This document shows, one piece after another, positions 1 through 7,952 of a stretch of 64,000 nucleotides of DNA. The notes below the pieces were generated by a model. That model was not told the origin of the DNA. It worked only from the letters and a program-made list of their open reading frames with translations, and searched no databases. A program made the position numbers and the translations under genes. Where the stretch lies: contig OX638345.1 of NCBI GenBank assembly GCA_951813535.1, positions 199,029 to 263,028 of the forward strand, given 5' to 3'. The first letter of the stretch is position 1. Each line of letters begins with the position of its first letter. The DNA comes from an uncultured Dehalococcoidia bacterium. GTDB taxonomy: Bacteria > Chloroflexota > Dehalococcoidia > Lucifugimonadales > UBA3495.

Positions 1-1191
1 GCTGCTGCTGCTCGTCCCCGCTTCCGACCGGTTGATGCGCCACGCCGACCAGCACGCCATTGCCGCCATCGCGGCGATCGCCACGTACAGCGGGAAGTCC
101 CAGGCGTTGATGAACGCCAGCGAGCCCAGCGCCAGCGCCAGCGCCGCCGCCTCTCCCGGTCGATGGCGCAGCCAGCGCAGCCCGGGCGCAAAGGGCGACA
201 CCATCAGCGCCAGCGTCAAGGTCAGCGCCAGCGTCACGAAGGGCAGCGCGGATACGTGCGCGTGCAGGTCGCCCAGCAGGAAACTGAAGAACGGAACTTC
301 CGTGATGGTGTAGTCCAGCGACGTTCCCGTTTCCGTCAGCGTGTCGATCACCCGGGTCCCCCGCCACCACCACCAGAACCCGTCGGGCAGCCAACCGTCG
401 CCGCCGGCCGGCGCCTCCAGGCCCTTTACCGCCACCCATTCCCAGAACCAGTCTCCGCCCACTCCTCGAACGTAGGCCAGCTCCAGCACGCCGGACAGAT
501 TGCCCAGCATGGTTACGCCCACCGCCGTCAGCAATCCGGCTCCCAAGGCGGGAAATGCCCGCGCTCCGGCCAGGCGCAGCACGTTGTACACCAAGCCCAG
601 TATTCCGGCGGCCAGCAAGGCTGGAATCGTCGCCACGGCCAGGTTGTACGTCTTGTCCGTCGCCACGCCGGTCAGCGTCGACAGCATCGCCGCCACGTAG
701 TGGCCCCCGTAGTAGTAGGCGATGCTGTGCCCCGACAGCCACTGGTCTTCCGGCGGAAATCCGTCCGCGTTGGCCACGGCGTTGAGTATGCCGAAGTCCA
801 TCGGCTTTTCCGTGTGGCTGATCCCCGGCGCCTCGCTGATCACCAGCGCCCAGAACGCGAAGACGGCCAGGAAGGTCAGCTCGGTGATCGCGACCACCGC
901 CCAGCGCCGGCGGAAGAAGTCCGCCAGTTCTGCACGCCGCTGGTACGCCAGCCACGCCGCCGCGATGCCCATGATCACGAGCACGGCGGCGATGCCCGCC
1001 GCCGAGTTGGGCACGATCCCAATCGTGCCGCCGATCCACGTCACCCACGCCAGCGCCAGCAGCGCCAGCACTCGCGATACCGCCCACCCGCGATCGGCCA
1101 GCCGCCCCAGCCCGCACAGCGTGGATGCGATGGGGAACCCGACCAGCGACAGGGCCCACAGGGCGATGAGCCAGGCGAGAACGTCCTGCAC
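1..1191 (-). CDS. DUF2298 (Chlor_Arch_YYY) multi-pass membrane protein, 3' end outside window
   Basis: About 397 codons are visible; the C-terminus lies beyond base 1. The reading frame is open from a GTG at 1189-1191, with an in-frame TAG just upstream at 1201-1203, so GTG is the best start. The protein is a chain of hydrophobic segments with the signature SGHSIAYYYGGHYVAAML around residue 158, the 'YYY' tract that names this Chloroflexi/archaeal family, followed by a luminal-type loop rich in Trp and Gly (around residues 245-265). Family members are very large predicted membrane proteins, sometimes treated as glycosyltransferase-like, but no reaction is established. It starts 22 bases after the ftsY stop on the same strand, so the two are probably co-transcribed. 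Identity as a family member is fairly secure; function is unknown. Confidence 0.8.
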   Translation of the reverse strand, partial: MQDVLAWLIALWALSLVGFPIASTLCGLGRLADRGWAVSRVLALLALAWVTWIGGTIGIVPNSAAGIAAVLVIMGIAAAWLAYQRRAELADFFRRRWAVVAITELTFLAVFAFWALVISEAPGISHTEKPMDFGILNAVANADGFPPEDQWLSGHSIAYYYGGHYVAAMLSTLTGVATDKTYNLAVATIPALLAAGILGLVYNVLRLAGARAFPALGAGLLTAVGVTMLGNLSGVLELAYVRGVGGDWFWEWVAVKGLEAPAGGDGWLPDGFWWWWRGTRVIDTLTETGTSLDYTITEVPFFSFLLGDLHAHVSALPFVTLALTLTLALMVSPFAPGLRWLRHRPGEAAALALALGSLAFINAWDFPLYVAIAAMAAMACWSAWRINRSEAGTSSSS

Positions 1192-1212
1192 GGCTTTGGG
1201 CTAGCCCGGCCG

Positions 1213-2172
1213 TCAGGCGGCCGGCGACAGCATGGCGTCCACGAACTCGCGGGAATCAAAGGGAGCGATGTCGTCCAGCCCCTCGCCGGTGCCGATGAAC
1301 AGGATCGGCACGCCCAGCGCCCGCCGTATCGACAGTACAATCCCGCCCCGCGCGGTGCCGTCCAGCTTGGCCAGAAAGATGCCCGTGCAGCCCACCGCCT
1401 CGGTGAAGGCCTGGGCCTGCGTCAGCCCGTTGTGCCCGGTGGTGGCGTCCAGCGTGAGCAGCACCTGGTGCGGGGCGGCCTCGTCCAGCCCGTTGATGAC
1501 CCGCCGCACCTTGCGCAGTTCGTCCATCAGGTTCTGCCGCGTGTGCAGCCGTCCCGCCGTGTCCACGATCAGGATGTCCGCGCCCCGCGCCCGGGCCGCC
1601 TGCCAGGCGTCGTAGGCCACCGCACCGGGATCCGCGCCGTGCTGGTGGCTGATCACGTCCACACCCACCCGTTCGCCCAGGATCTCCAGCTGCTCCTCGG
1701 CGGCCGCCCGGAAAGTGTCGGCCGCGCCCAGGATGACCTTCTTGCCCGCTCCGGTGAAGTGATGCGCCAGCTTGGCGATGCTGGTGGTTTTGCCCACCCC
1801 GTTCACGCCGCACACCAGTATCACGTAGGGGGATGCGACGCCATCGTCGTCCAGCCACGCGTCCGGGTTGTCCGATGCCGCCAACTCCGATGCGATCAGC
1901 TCCTTGAGCCGGTCGAACGCCCCTTCGCCGTCCGCAACGCGCCCCGACCGGACCTCGGCCCGCAGCTCGTCCAGCACCGTCATGGTGGTGTCCACCCCAA
2001 CGTCCGCCGAGATCAGGATCTCCTCGATCTCGTCCCACACCGAGTCGTCCAGCTCCCGCGACGCGAACAGGTTCCGGATGCGCCCGAACCAGCTATCCCG
2101 ACTCCGCTTCACCCCGGCGTCAGTCTGCTCCCGGTTAACTGCGTCCCGGTTCCGCTTGAAGATCGAAAACAT
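1213..2172 (-). CDS. ftsY: Signal recognition particle receptor FtsY
   Basis: 319 residues. FtsY is the SRP receptor GTPase that docks ribosome-nascent chain complexes at the membrane translocon. An N domain of about 100 residues is followed by the G domain with P-loop GVNGVGKTT, the [11 protein letters not shown] insertion-box motif, DTAGRLHT (G3) and [10 protein letters not shown] (G4/closing motif), ending in the usual [14 protein letters not shown]. The acidic A domain of proteobacterial FtsY is missing; only a short basic N-terminus ([10 protein letters not shown]) is present, as in many Gram-positive-like and Chloroflexi proteins. No clear Shine-Dalgarno precedes the ATG. Its 5' end (first seven codons and upstream bases) is duplicated at 2737-2801. 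Confidence 0.96.
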   Translation of the reverse strand: MFSIFKRNRDAVNREQTDAGVKRSRDSWFGRIRNLFASRELDDSVWDEIEEILISADVGVDTTMTVLDELRAEVRSGRVADGEGAFDRLKELIASELAASDNPDAWLDDDGVASPYVILVCGVNGVGKTTSIAKLAHHFTGAGKKVILGAADTFRAAAEEQLEILGERVGVDVISHQHGADPGAVAYDAWQAARARGADILIVDTAGRLHTRQNLMDELRKVRRVINGLDEAAPHQVLLTLDATTGHNGLTQAQAFTEAVGCTGIFLAKLDGTARGGIVLSIRRALGVPILFIGTGEGLDDIAPFDSREFVDAMLSPAA

Positions 2173-2215
2173 AGCGGCGCAAGATTAGCAGCGCCACCGC
2201 CCACGCGCAACCACG
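2151..2215. repeat. Direct repeat copy A (ftsY 5' end)
   Basis: A 65-base segment covering the first seven codons of ftsY and 43 bases upstream recurs at 2737-2801 with four mismatches in direct orientation, offset by 586 bases. The segment between the copies carries the retropepsin-like gene. Copy A is the functional one because it belongs to intact ftsY. Confidence 0.9.
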
Positions 2216-2317
2216 GCGCTCACCTCACGTTAAGGCCTGTGGACAAATGATCCGCCTGCCCACTAGCATGGAGGGACGGAAACCGGGCAGACCATACCAA
2301 ACCACCGGAGAATAATC

Positions 2318-2674
2318 TTGGGAACCGTAACAGTAACCATCCAGGTCGATGGCCGCGACGGCCACCAATTCGAAGAGATGGACATCATCGTCGACACCGG
2401 TTCCACCTACACGGCAGTACCTCGGGTCATGCTCGAACGACTGGGAGTGCCCATCCAACGGTCAATGCCGTCACAGACCGCAGACGGCAGGATCGTCCCC
2501 GTAGACATCGGCCAAACAATCGTAAGGCTCGAGGGGTTCGAGTTTTACACACCGGTCATATTCGCCGCAGAGAACGAGCCAAGCCTCCTCGGAGTCGTAA
2601 CCCTCGAAGAGGCTGGTCTCGCCGTAGACCCAGTGAACGGCCGCCTCATTCCCACACACCTACTCCGCTACTGA
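2318..2674 (+). CDS. Retropepsin-like aspartyl protease domain protein
   Basis: 118 residues starting at a TTG (2318) with GGAG seven bases upstream. The segment MDIIVDTGSTYTAVPRVML (about residues 27-45) carries the DTGS/T catalytic motif of clan AA aspartic proteases, and LLGVVTLEEAGLAVDPVNGRL near the C-terminus matches the second conserved region of the small bacterial retropepsin-like family. Such proteins act as homodimers, each giving one Asp; the substrate is unknown. The gene lies alone, opposite in strand to ftsY, between two copies of the ftsY 5' end, which suggests it was added as part of a small module. A 7-bp-stem hairpin (2717-2741) follows its stop. Family assignment is good, role unknown. 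Confidence 0.8.
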   Translation: MGTVTVTIQVDGRDGHQFEEMDIIVDTGSTYTAVPRVMLERLGVPIQRSMPSQTADGRIVPVDIGQTIVRLEGFEFYTPVIFAAENEPSLLGVVTLEEAGLAVDPVNGRLIPTHLLRY

Positions 2675-2736
2675 CAGCACCCGGCACTTCGAAAACACCC
2701 GCGGCCAATCAATCCTGCGGACCCGCAATCAATTGG

Positions 2737-2801
2737 TCCGCCTGAAGATCGAAAACATAGCGGCGTAAGATCATCAGCGCCACCGCCCACGCGCAACCAC
2801 G
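2737..2801. repeat. Direct repeat copy B (decayed ftsY 5' end)
   Basis: Second copy of the 65-base ftsY 5' segment (61 of 65 identical to 2151-2215). On the minus strand it still holds the ATG and first codons of ftsY but is not followed by the gene body. It marks one edge of the retropepsin module. Confidence 0.9.
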
Positions 2802-2871
2802 CCCCTTTGATAACAGTTCAGTGCTTTGCCGCCGTTTACCGCACCCGTTGGCTATCTTCTCCGTTTGTATC

Positions 2872-3228
2872 TCAGTTCGTTGGCGGACGTGAAACGCGAA
2901 CGTGCCTGCCTTGCACGGTTATGATGGCCTGTTCCTCAACCTCGGGCCCGTATCGGTCGATTATCTCTGCGATGATTTCGATCCGCCGGACCATGCGCAC
3001 GTCTGGTAGGCGAATGAGTCCGGCGTGCGGAATTCTGTGCAGGTAAATCAGTTCTCCGAAATCTTTGTCGATCGTGATGATGGCCCGGTTCTCCGACGCC
3101 GCCAGTTCCAGCAATGCTTGGTCGCCCGGGTCAGGGCCGATGGTTTGGGCTTCAAGCGTGTCATGCCCGTTATTGAGAAGCCATTCCGCCAGGCGACGTC
3201 CAGCGCACCTATCGACCAGAAACCTCAC
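2872..3228 (-). CDS. DUF5615 PIN-like protein, putative toxin of a DUF433/DUF5615 pair
   Basis: 118 residues. The sequence opens MRFLVDRCAGRRLAEWL and has the spaced acidic residues of the Mut7-C/DUF5615 PIN-like fold (FLVDR, then IITIDKDFGEL around residues 48-58). This fold is predicted to be a metal-dependent RNase. In canonical members the first motif reads FLxDEN; here it is FLVDRC, so the second acidic residue is replaced and nuclease activity may be altered. Its start overlaps the stop of the upstream DUF433 gene by 4 bases, the tight coupling usual for such pairs. Family and pairing are well supported; toxin activity is inferred. Confidence 0.82.
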   Translation of the reverse strand: MRFLVDRCAGRRLAEWLLNNGHDTLEAQTIGPDPGDQALLELAASENRAIITIDKDFGELIYLHRIPHAGLIRLPDVRMVRRIEIIAEIIDRYGPEVEEQAIITVQGRHVRVSRPPTN

Positions 3229-3476
3229 GCTTCGGCTACTGAAACCGTGGCGAGCGTGTCCTTGGCAATGACGGCGTGAGCGTAGGCGATGCAGGCGCGG
3301 ATGTCTTCCGGTTCCAATCCGGGGTAGTCGTCCAGCAACTCATCCGAGTCGGCGCCCTGACTCAACAAACTGAGGATGAGTTCCACCGATATTCGCATGT
3401 CGCGGATAATCGGTTTACCTCCAAACACATCGGGGCGAGCCGTGATCCGTTTCAGCAGTTCCTGGTTGGCGGGCAT
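3225..3476 (-). CDS. DUF433 protein, putative antitoxin
   Basis: 83 residues with the DUF433 core: ITARPDVFGGKPIIRDMRISVELILSLLS (residues about 11-39) and DYPGLEPEDIRACIAYAH (about 49-66). DUF433 is a small winged-helix-like domain regularly found directly upstream of DUF5615 PIN-like genes and regarded as the DNA-binding/antitoxin half. Overlap of 4 bases with the downstream gene indicates translational coupling. The GGGGAGGAC ribosome site precedes the ATG, and a 7-bp inverted repeat lies 16-39 bases upstream and could be its autoregulatory operator. Confidence 0.85.
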   Translation of the reverse strand: MPANQELLKRITARPDVFGGKPIIRDMRISVELILSLLSQGADSDELLDDYPGLEPEDIRACIAYAHAVIAKDTLATVSVAEA

Positions 3477-3491
3477 GGTTGTCCTCCCCGG

Positions 3492-3515
3492 CGTTTCAGT
3501 TTAAGGGTTGAAACG
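3492..3515 (-). promoter_or_regulatory. Inverted repeat, candidate operator of the DUF433/DUF5615 pair
   Basis: Arms CGTTTCA and TGAAACG separated by 10 bases, lying 16-39 bases upstream of the DUF433 start codon. The position suits autoregulation by the putative antitoxin. This rests on symmetry alone. Confidence 0.35.
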
Positions 3516-3563
3516 GCCATAACCAGACCTCTGGCATCTGGCATCCCGGTCAAATCTCAAATG

Positions 3564-4916
3564 TTACACCGGCGGCGCCTCATTCAACCCCGCAATCCGC
3601 TCGCACCACTGCGCCGCGCCCAGCACCCGGCCCTCCTGCGCCCACGGCCCGCCGAACTGCACCGCCATGGGCATACCCAGTTCGCTCAGGCCCGTCGAGA
3701 CCACCACCGTGGGCAACCCTGCTGCCGTCCACGGCACCTGAAAAGCCGCGTCCCCCGTGGTGTTCAGGTCCCGCGGAGCCGGCGCCGGTATCGCCGGCGT
3801 CATCACCACGTCCACCTTGGCGACCATCTCGCTCATGTCGGCGCGGAACTGCCGCCGCAGCCGCTGCGCTTTCAGGTACGCCGAGGTCGGCATGATCATG
3901 CCCATCTCCATGCCGGCGCGGATGCGCGGCCCGTAGTCGGCGGCGCGCACCCGGTGGTTGACCTCGTGGAACCCGGCGCACTCGACGTTCATCACGATGC
4001 GCTGGAAGCTGTGCACCACCGCGAAGCTGTCGGGCAACGGTATTTCCTCGACCTCCGCCCCGGCCTCGGCCAATTGGTTGGCGATTGCCTCCGTGTGCGC
4101 CCACATCTCCGGCGTGGCATAGTCCTGGTAGTACTGGCGCACCAGCCCGATGCGCGGCGGCCGGTCGTGTTCTGCCATCTGCGCGACGAAGTCGGGCGCC
4201 GGTTCGCGCAGACTGCCGGGATCGTTGTCGTCTTCGCCGCTGAGCACGGTCAGCATCAGCGCGGCATCGGCCACCGTGCGGGTCAGGATGCCCACGTGGT
4301 CCAGCGACCAGCTCACCGGCGCCACACCGTACCGGCTGATCCGCCCGTAGGTCGGCTTCACGCCGACGATGCCGTTGTAGGCTGCTGGCCGGCAGGTGGA
4401 CCCGCCGGTCTGCGAACCCAGCGCCGCTGGAACCATCCGCGCCGCCACCGCCGCAGACGACCCACTGCTGGACCCGCCCGGCGTGTGCTCCAGGTTCCAG
4501 GGGTTCCGCGTCGGGGAGGGGTCGGAGGTCGCAAACTCGGTGGTGACCGCCTTGCCCAGTATGATCCCGCCGCCCGCTTTGATCTTGGCCACCGACGTAG
4601 CGTCAAAATCCGGCACGAAGTCGGAGTACACCTTGGAGCCGCAGGCGGTCAGCATCCCCTCGGTGTAGAAGATGTCCTTCAGGCCCACCGGCACGCCGTG
4701 GATCGGACCCAGGGGGTCGCCGCGCTGCACCTCGGCCTCCCGCTGCCGGGCCGTCGATAGCACCGCGTCCCGGTCAATGGTCACCCAGGCCTTCAGGTCG
4801 GCGTCTAGCGCGTCGATGCGCGCCAGCAGCGACTCCGCCAGCGCCACCGGCGACAGGGTTCCCTCGCGAATCTGCGCGGCGGCTTCCGCCACCGAAAGCT
4901 CGTGAAGTTCAGGCAT
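3564..4916 (-). CDS. Amidase signature family hydrolase
   Basis: 450 residues from the ATG at 4916, chosen because GAGG lies seven bases upstream; two more ATGs exist slightly upstream (4919, 4940). Amidase-signature enzymes hydrolyse amides with a Ser-cisSer-Lys triad. The Lys is in HGVPVGLKDIF (about residue 80), the glycine/serine-rich loop is TPGGSSSGSSAAVAA (first Ser about 149), and the nucleophile is in GSQTGGSTCRPAAYNG (about 173). Length and order match GatA/AtzE-type enzymes, but no gatB is nearby, so a tRNA amidotransferase role is unlikely. A 59-residue gene lies just upstream on the same strand and may encode a GatC/AtzG-like partner. Substrate cannot be read from sequence. Confidence 0.9.
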   Translation of the reverse strand: MPELHELSVAEAAAQIREGTLSPVALAESLLARIDALDADLKAWVTIDRDAVLSTARQREAEVQRGDPLGPIHGVPVGLKDIFYTEGMLTACGSKVYSDFVPDFDATSVAKIKAGGGIILGKAVTTEFATSDPSPTRNPWNLEHTPGGSSSGSSAAVAARMVPAALGSQTGGSTCRPAAYNGIVGVKPTYGRISRYGVAPVSWSLDHVGILTRTVADAALMLTVLSGEDDNDPGSLREPAPDFVAQMAEHDRPPRIGLVRQYYQDYATPEMWAHTEAIANQLAEAGAEVEEIPLPDSFAVVHSFQRIVMNVECAGFHEVNHRVRAADYGPRIRAGMEMGMIMPTSAYLKAQRLRRQFRADMSEMVAKVDVVMTPAIPAPAPRDLNTTGDAAFQVPWTAAGLPTVVVSTGLSELGMPMAVQFGGPWAQEGRVLGAAQWCERIAGLNEAPPV

Positions 4917-4994
4917 CATCCAACCTCGTGGTTGCGGCACTGATGCCGCAGGTGTTTGGCCGTTTGGCGGTCCGGGCCCAGGGTCCGTTCCCGG

Positions 4995-5174
4995 CTATTC
5001 CTGGTTCAGCGGCTCCAGGTCCGGATGCACCTCGGCGCCCTCGACGTCGTGGATCTGCTCCGCCGCGGTTCGCAGGTACGATTCCAGCTCCACCGCGCGG
5101 TCCTCGCCGAACTGGGCGGCCGCCCTCCGGCGCAGCTCCTGGTAGATCCGCTCCAAGTCGTTGCTCTGGCTCAT
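4995..5174 (-). CDS. Small 59-residue protein upstream of the amidase, possible GatC/AtzG-like subunit
   Basis: Opens with ATG at 5172-5174 and ends with TAG at 4995-4997, 78 bases before the amidase start. It is a charged, helical protein (SNDLERIYQELRRRAAAQFG, then ELESYLRTAAEQIHDVEGAE) ending in a Pro-containing tail VHPDLEPLNQE. The layout, two helices followed by an extended V-x-P tail, resembles GatC-type subunits that wrap around amidases, and the gene order fits, but similarity is weak. It may equally be an unrelated small protein. The coding frame is supported by the third-position GC pattern. Confidence 0.55.
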   Translation of the reverse strand: MSQSNDLERIYQELRRRAAAQFGEDRAVELESYLRTAAEQIHDVEGAEVHPDLEPLNQE

Positions 5175-5260
5175 GTTGCTGACACCTCAGGACGCGTGAG
5201 TGTAATGGCCTGCAAGATACCCCGCCAACGCGTGACCGTCCAGAGCCGGTCTGGTCTCAA

Positions 5261-5415
5261 GCGTGCCCACATTCATAAATCGTCAGAAGCAGGATTTACG
5301 GGATTTTATGATTTGTCAGGATTGGGAGATCTCCATCATGGGACGGCGCCAATCCTGAGAATCTTCAAATCCGGAAAATCCTGATTCTGACGATTCCCAA
5401 AAGCGGATACGCATG
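5261..5415. repeat. 3'-end palindrome R1
   Basis: Imperfect palindrome: CGTCAGAAGCAGGATTT on the left, AATCCTGATTCTGACG on the right, outer ends GCGTGCCCA and GGATACGCATG. The centre (GGGAGATCTCCATCATGG) is type I in reverse orientation. It starts about 60 bases beyond the stop of the minus-strand gene at 5478-5918. Confidence 0.85.
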
Positions 5416-5477
5416 GGCCCGGCGTCTACATCGCCGGGCCCATGCGTTCTGCGTACCGGTTCGCTTGAACCAGGCAA

Positions 5478-5918
5478 CTATCCGCGGTTGTGCGTCTTCG
5501 TCTCCGCCCACGCCACGATGTGCGGGATCGCCGCATCAACGTCCCGCTGGTCGACGTTGCGCGCCGTGCTCTCGGCCTGGCAGCGCATCAGCATGATCGG
5601 CAGGCGGTTCTGGATCTTGTCCAGCGTCCACGACAGCGGGTCTCCCTCGGCGGTGAAGTCCAGCTCCAGCCGGTCGTTCTGCCCGATGGGACCATTGCGG
5701 TAGTGGTAGTGCGGGCCGATGCGGAAACAGTCGAACCGCAGCAGTTCCTTGTCGTCGCCGTCAACGTCGTTGCCGTAGACGTGGATGCAGATGCCCTCGT
5801 CGTCCATGGCCCCCACACCGGTGCGGTACACCAAGCCGAAGGTCACCGCGCCGGCCGGGATCAGCTCCTCGCCGCCGCCGGTGCTTCCTCCCATCTGTGC
5901 ATGCATTTGTTGCGTCAT
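5478..5918 (-). CDS. Conserved-looking protein of unknown function
   Basis: 146 residues, no signal peptide or membrane segment. A central stretch LLRFDCFRIGPHYHYRNGP (about residues 60-78) is rich in His, Tyr and Phe and could bind a metal or ligand; the C-terminal third is helical (WTLDKIQNRLPIMLMRCQAE). An alternative start at Met5 or Met9 is possible; GGAG sits two bases before the ATG and GGGAGG further upstream. Palindrome R1 follows its stop. I do not recognise the family. Confidence 0.7.
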   Translation of the reverse strand: MTQQMHAQMGGSTGGGEELIPAGAVTFGLVYRTGVGAMDDEGICIHVYGNDVDGDDKELLRFDCFRIGPHYHYRNGPIGQNDRLELDFTAEGDPLSWTLDKIQNRLPIMLMRCQAESTARNVDQRDVDAAIPHIVAWAETKTHNRG

Positions 5919-6046
5919 TTCTCCATACCTCCCTTGGTAAAGGTCGAATCACTATCTTGAGCCGGTTCAACCGACTACTTTGGATCGATTATACAATCTG
6001 TGTGGCTGAATTCGTCATATTGCTGGTTGCGATACGCGTGCGAACA

Positions 6047-6826
6047 TCACCGTCTTTCGCGTTGGCTATTCGCCTCGGCACCCAGAGCATCCCTCAGACC
6101 CTTCCACTCGCCATCACCGGTCGACCCGTTCCAGTCGTCGAAGTGCAGCAGGTCCTCCACGGGCAGCCGGTCGCGCCAGCCGGCCCGCTGCAGACCCGGC
6201 TCGTCCGTGAACTCCACCGGATAACCCAGGCAGAGGTAAGCCACCGGGATGATGTGTGGCGGTATCCCCAATATGCCCCGCAATTGCGGCTGCTTGAGGA
6301 TGCTCACCCAACCCGCGCCGACGCCTTCGCTCCGCGCGGCCAGCCAGAGGTTCTGCACCGCGCAGCAGGTGGAATACACGTCGGTCTCCGGCATCGAGTT
6401 GCGCCCCAGCACCACCTCCGCTCGGGTCGGGTCGCAGGTGACGCACAGGTTCACCGGCGCTTCGAGTATCCCTTCCAGCTTCAGCGAAAGATACGTGGAC
6501 CGGCGCGGCTCGTCGAAAAAGCACGCCGCCGCGTCCCGCTCCCGGTCAAAAAGATCCTTCACCTTCTGCCGCTTTTCGACGTCCTTCACCAGGATGAAGT
6601 CCCACGGCTGCATGAACCCCACGGACGGCCCATGGTGCGCCGCCCGGATGATGCGCGCCAGCGCCTCGTCCGGTATCGGGTCGGGACGGAAATTGCGGAT
6701 GTCGCGCCGCTGGTAGATCGCGCGGTACACCGCCTCCCGCTCCGCCTCCGGAAAGGCGAGAGAAGACCCGTTCGCCGGTATCCCGTTTACGGAAATATCG
6801 TCTGGTTGGTTCCTGTGTTGTTCCAT
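6047..6826 (-). CDS. bluB: 5,6-dimethylbenzimidazole synthase BluB
   Basis: 259 residues. BluB is a flavin-destroying member of the nitroreductase fold that converts reduced FMN into DMB, the lower ligand of cobalamin. Diagnostic motifs are RRDIRNFRPDPIPDEAL (about residues 40-56), AAHHGPSVGFMQPWDFILV, ETDVYSTCCAVQNLWLAAR and GVGAGWVSIL. It is about 35 residues longer than typical because of an unconserved N-terminal extension (MEQHRNQPDDISVNG), so Met1 may not be the true start, although GGGGGCGG precedes it. No other cobalamin gene or B12 riboswitch is visible. It is divergent from cofE. Confidence 0.92.
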   Translation of the reverse strand: MEQHRNQPDDISVNGIPANGSSLAFPEAEREAVYRAIYQRRDIRNFRPDPIPDEALARIIRAAHHGPSVGFMQPWDFILVKDVEKRQKVKDLFDRERDAAACFFDEPRRSTYLSLKLEGILEAPVNLCVTCDPTRAEVVLGRNSMPETDVYSTCCAVQNLWLAARSEGVGAGWVSILKQPQLRGILGIPPHIIPVAYLCLGYPVEFTDEPGLQRAGWRDRLPVEDLLHFDDWNGSTGDGEWKGLRDALGAEANSQRERR

Positions 6827-7034
6827 CCGCCCCCCGCCAAAGCCGATTGCTGCGCTTGCCGGACGCTGCCGGTCCCGCGTGCCGCCATCATACCCACGCG
6901 GTCGGGGTTACGCTAGGATTGCCTAACCCTCACCGGTATCGAGTTTGTCATGGCGAGCAGCGAAGCGGCGCGGTGATAAACTGGAACCATCCCACAGTAA
7001 TCAAACACCCCGCCGCAACAACGGGAGGTGCGCC

Positions 7035-7793
7035 ATGCCGCCGGAAATTCGCGCCGTAGGAATCGAGGGACTGCCCGAGGTCCAGGCCGGTGACGACCTG
7101 GCCGCCCAGATCATGGACGCCGCCGCCGCCCAGGGCACGCCCATCGAGGCGGGCGACGTGGTCGTCGTCACCCAGAAGATCGTCAGCAAGGCCGAGGGCC
7201 GCGTCATGACCATCGACGAGGTCGAGGCCTCGCCCCTGGCCATCGCCATCACCGAGGGCCACCGCCGCGATCCCCGCCACACCGAGATGATCCTCCGCGA
7301 GAGCCGCCGCGTCGTCCGCATGGACCGCGGCGTCATCATCAGCGAGACCTACCACGGCTACATCTGCGCCAACGCCGGCATCGACGCCTCCAACATCCCC
7401 GGCTCCGACTCCATCTGCCTGCTGCCCGTGGACCCCGACGCCTCGGCCCGCCGCATCCGGGACAGCATCCGCCAGCGCCTGGGCGTGGACGTGGCCGTGC
7501 TGGTATCCGACACCTTCGGCCGTCCCTGGCGCAACGGGGCGATCAACGTGTCCATCGGCGTGGCCGGCTTCAACCCCGTCATCAGCTACATCGGCGAGTT
7601 CGACCCCCACGGCAACGAGCTGCACACCACCACCATCGCCGTCGCCGACGAACTGGCCGCCACCGCCGAGCTGGTCACCGGCAAACTCCTCGGCGTCCCC
7701 GTGGCCCTGGTCAAAGGCTACCCCTACGAACCCATGGAAAACGCCGACAGCCGCGACATCGTCCGCGACCCGGATAAAGACCTTTTCCGCTGA
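7035..7793 (+). CDS. cofE: Coenzyme F420-0:L-glutamate ligase CofE
   Basis: 252 residues from the ATG at 7035, which has GGGAGGT eight bases upstream; the frame extends further upstream without a site. CofE adds glutamates to F420-0 using GTP. Recognisable parts are EAGDVVVVTQKIVSKAEGR (about residues 38-56), ESRRVVRMDRGVIISETYHG, ANAGIDASNI and VLVSDTFGRPWRNGAINVSIG. This is the stand-alone form, like archaeal CofE, not the FbiB fusion of actinobacteria. An F420-type oxidoreductase at 61733-62575 would use the product. The rest of the F420 pathway is not in the window. Confidence 0.93.
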   Translation: MPPEIRAVGIEGLPEVQAGDDLAAQIMDAAAAQGTPIEAGDVVVVTQKIVSKAEGRVMTIDEVEASPLAIAITEGHRRDPRHTEMILRESRRVVRMDRGVIISETYHGYICANAGIDASNIPGSDSICLLPVDPDASARRIRDSIRQRLGVDVAVLVSDTFGRPWRNGAINVSIGVAGFNPVISYIGEFDPHGNELHTTTIAVADELAATAELVTGKLLGVPVALVKGYPYEPMENADSRDIVRDPDKDLFR

Positions 7794-7952
7794 TGCCTTC
7801 TGTAATGTTAGTGTCCGGGCTTCATCATGTGGTACTGATCCCGTGTCATAGCAACGAAGTATGGCCCCCGACGGTTCCTATCCAGCCACTGCGACATTTC
7901 TGCTCCGCATGACACACCTGCAGTTGGGTGGTCTGAAAGTGTCGAAACTACG

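Noticed and set aside
163-2250. Long plus-strand open frame of 695 codons opposite the DUF2298 and ftsY genes
   Set aside because: It is antisense to two clear minus-strand genes, rich in Arg, Gly, Pro, His and Gln, and has no recognisable domain; it is a high-GC shadow frame.
3564-4916. GatA subunit of the tRNA amidotransferase
   Set aside because: No gatB in the window and the enzyme groups by motif with general amidases; the small upstream gene alone does not establish a GatCAB complex.
6827-6946. Cobalamin riboswitch upstream of bluB
   Set aside because: No B12-box-like sequence or matching stem arrangement was found in the leader.
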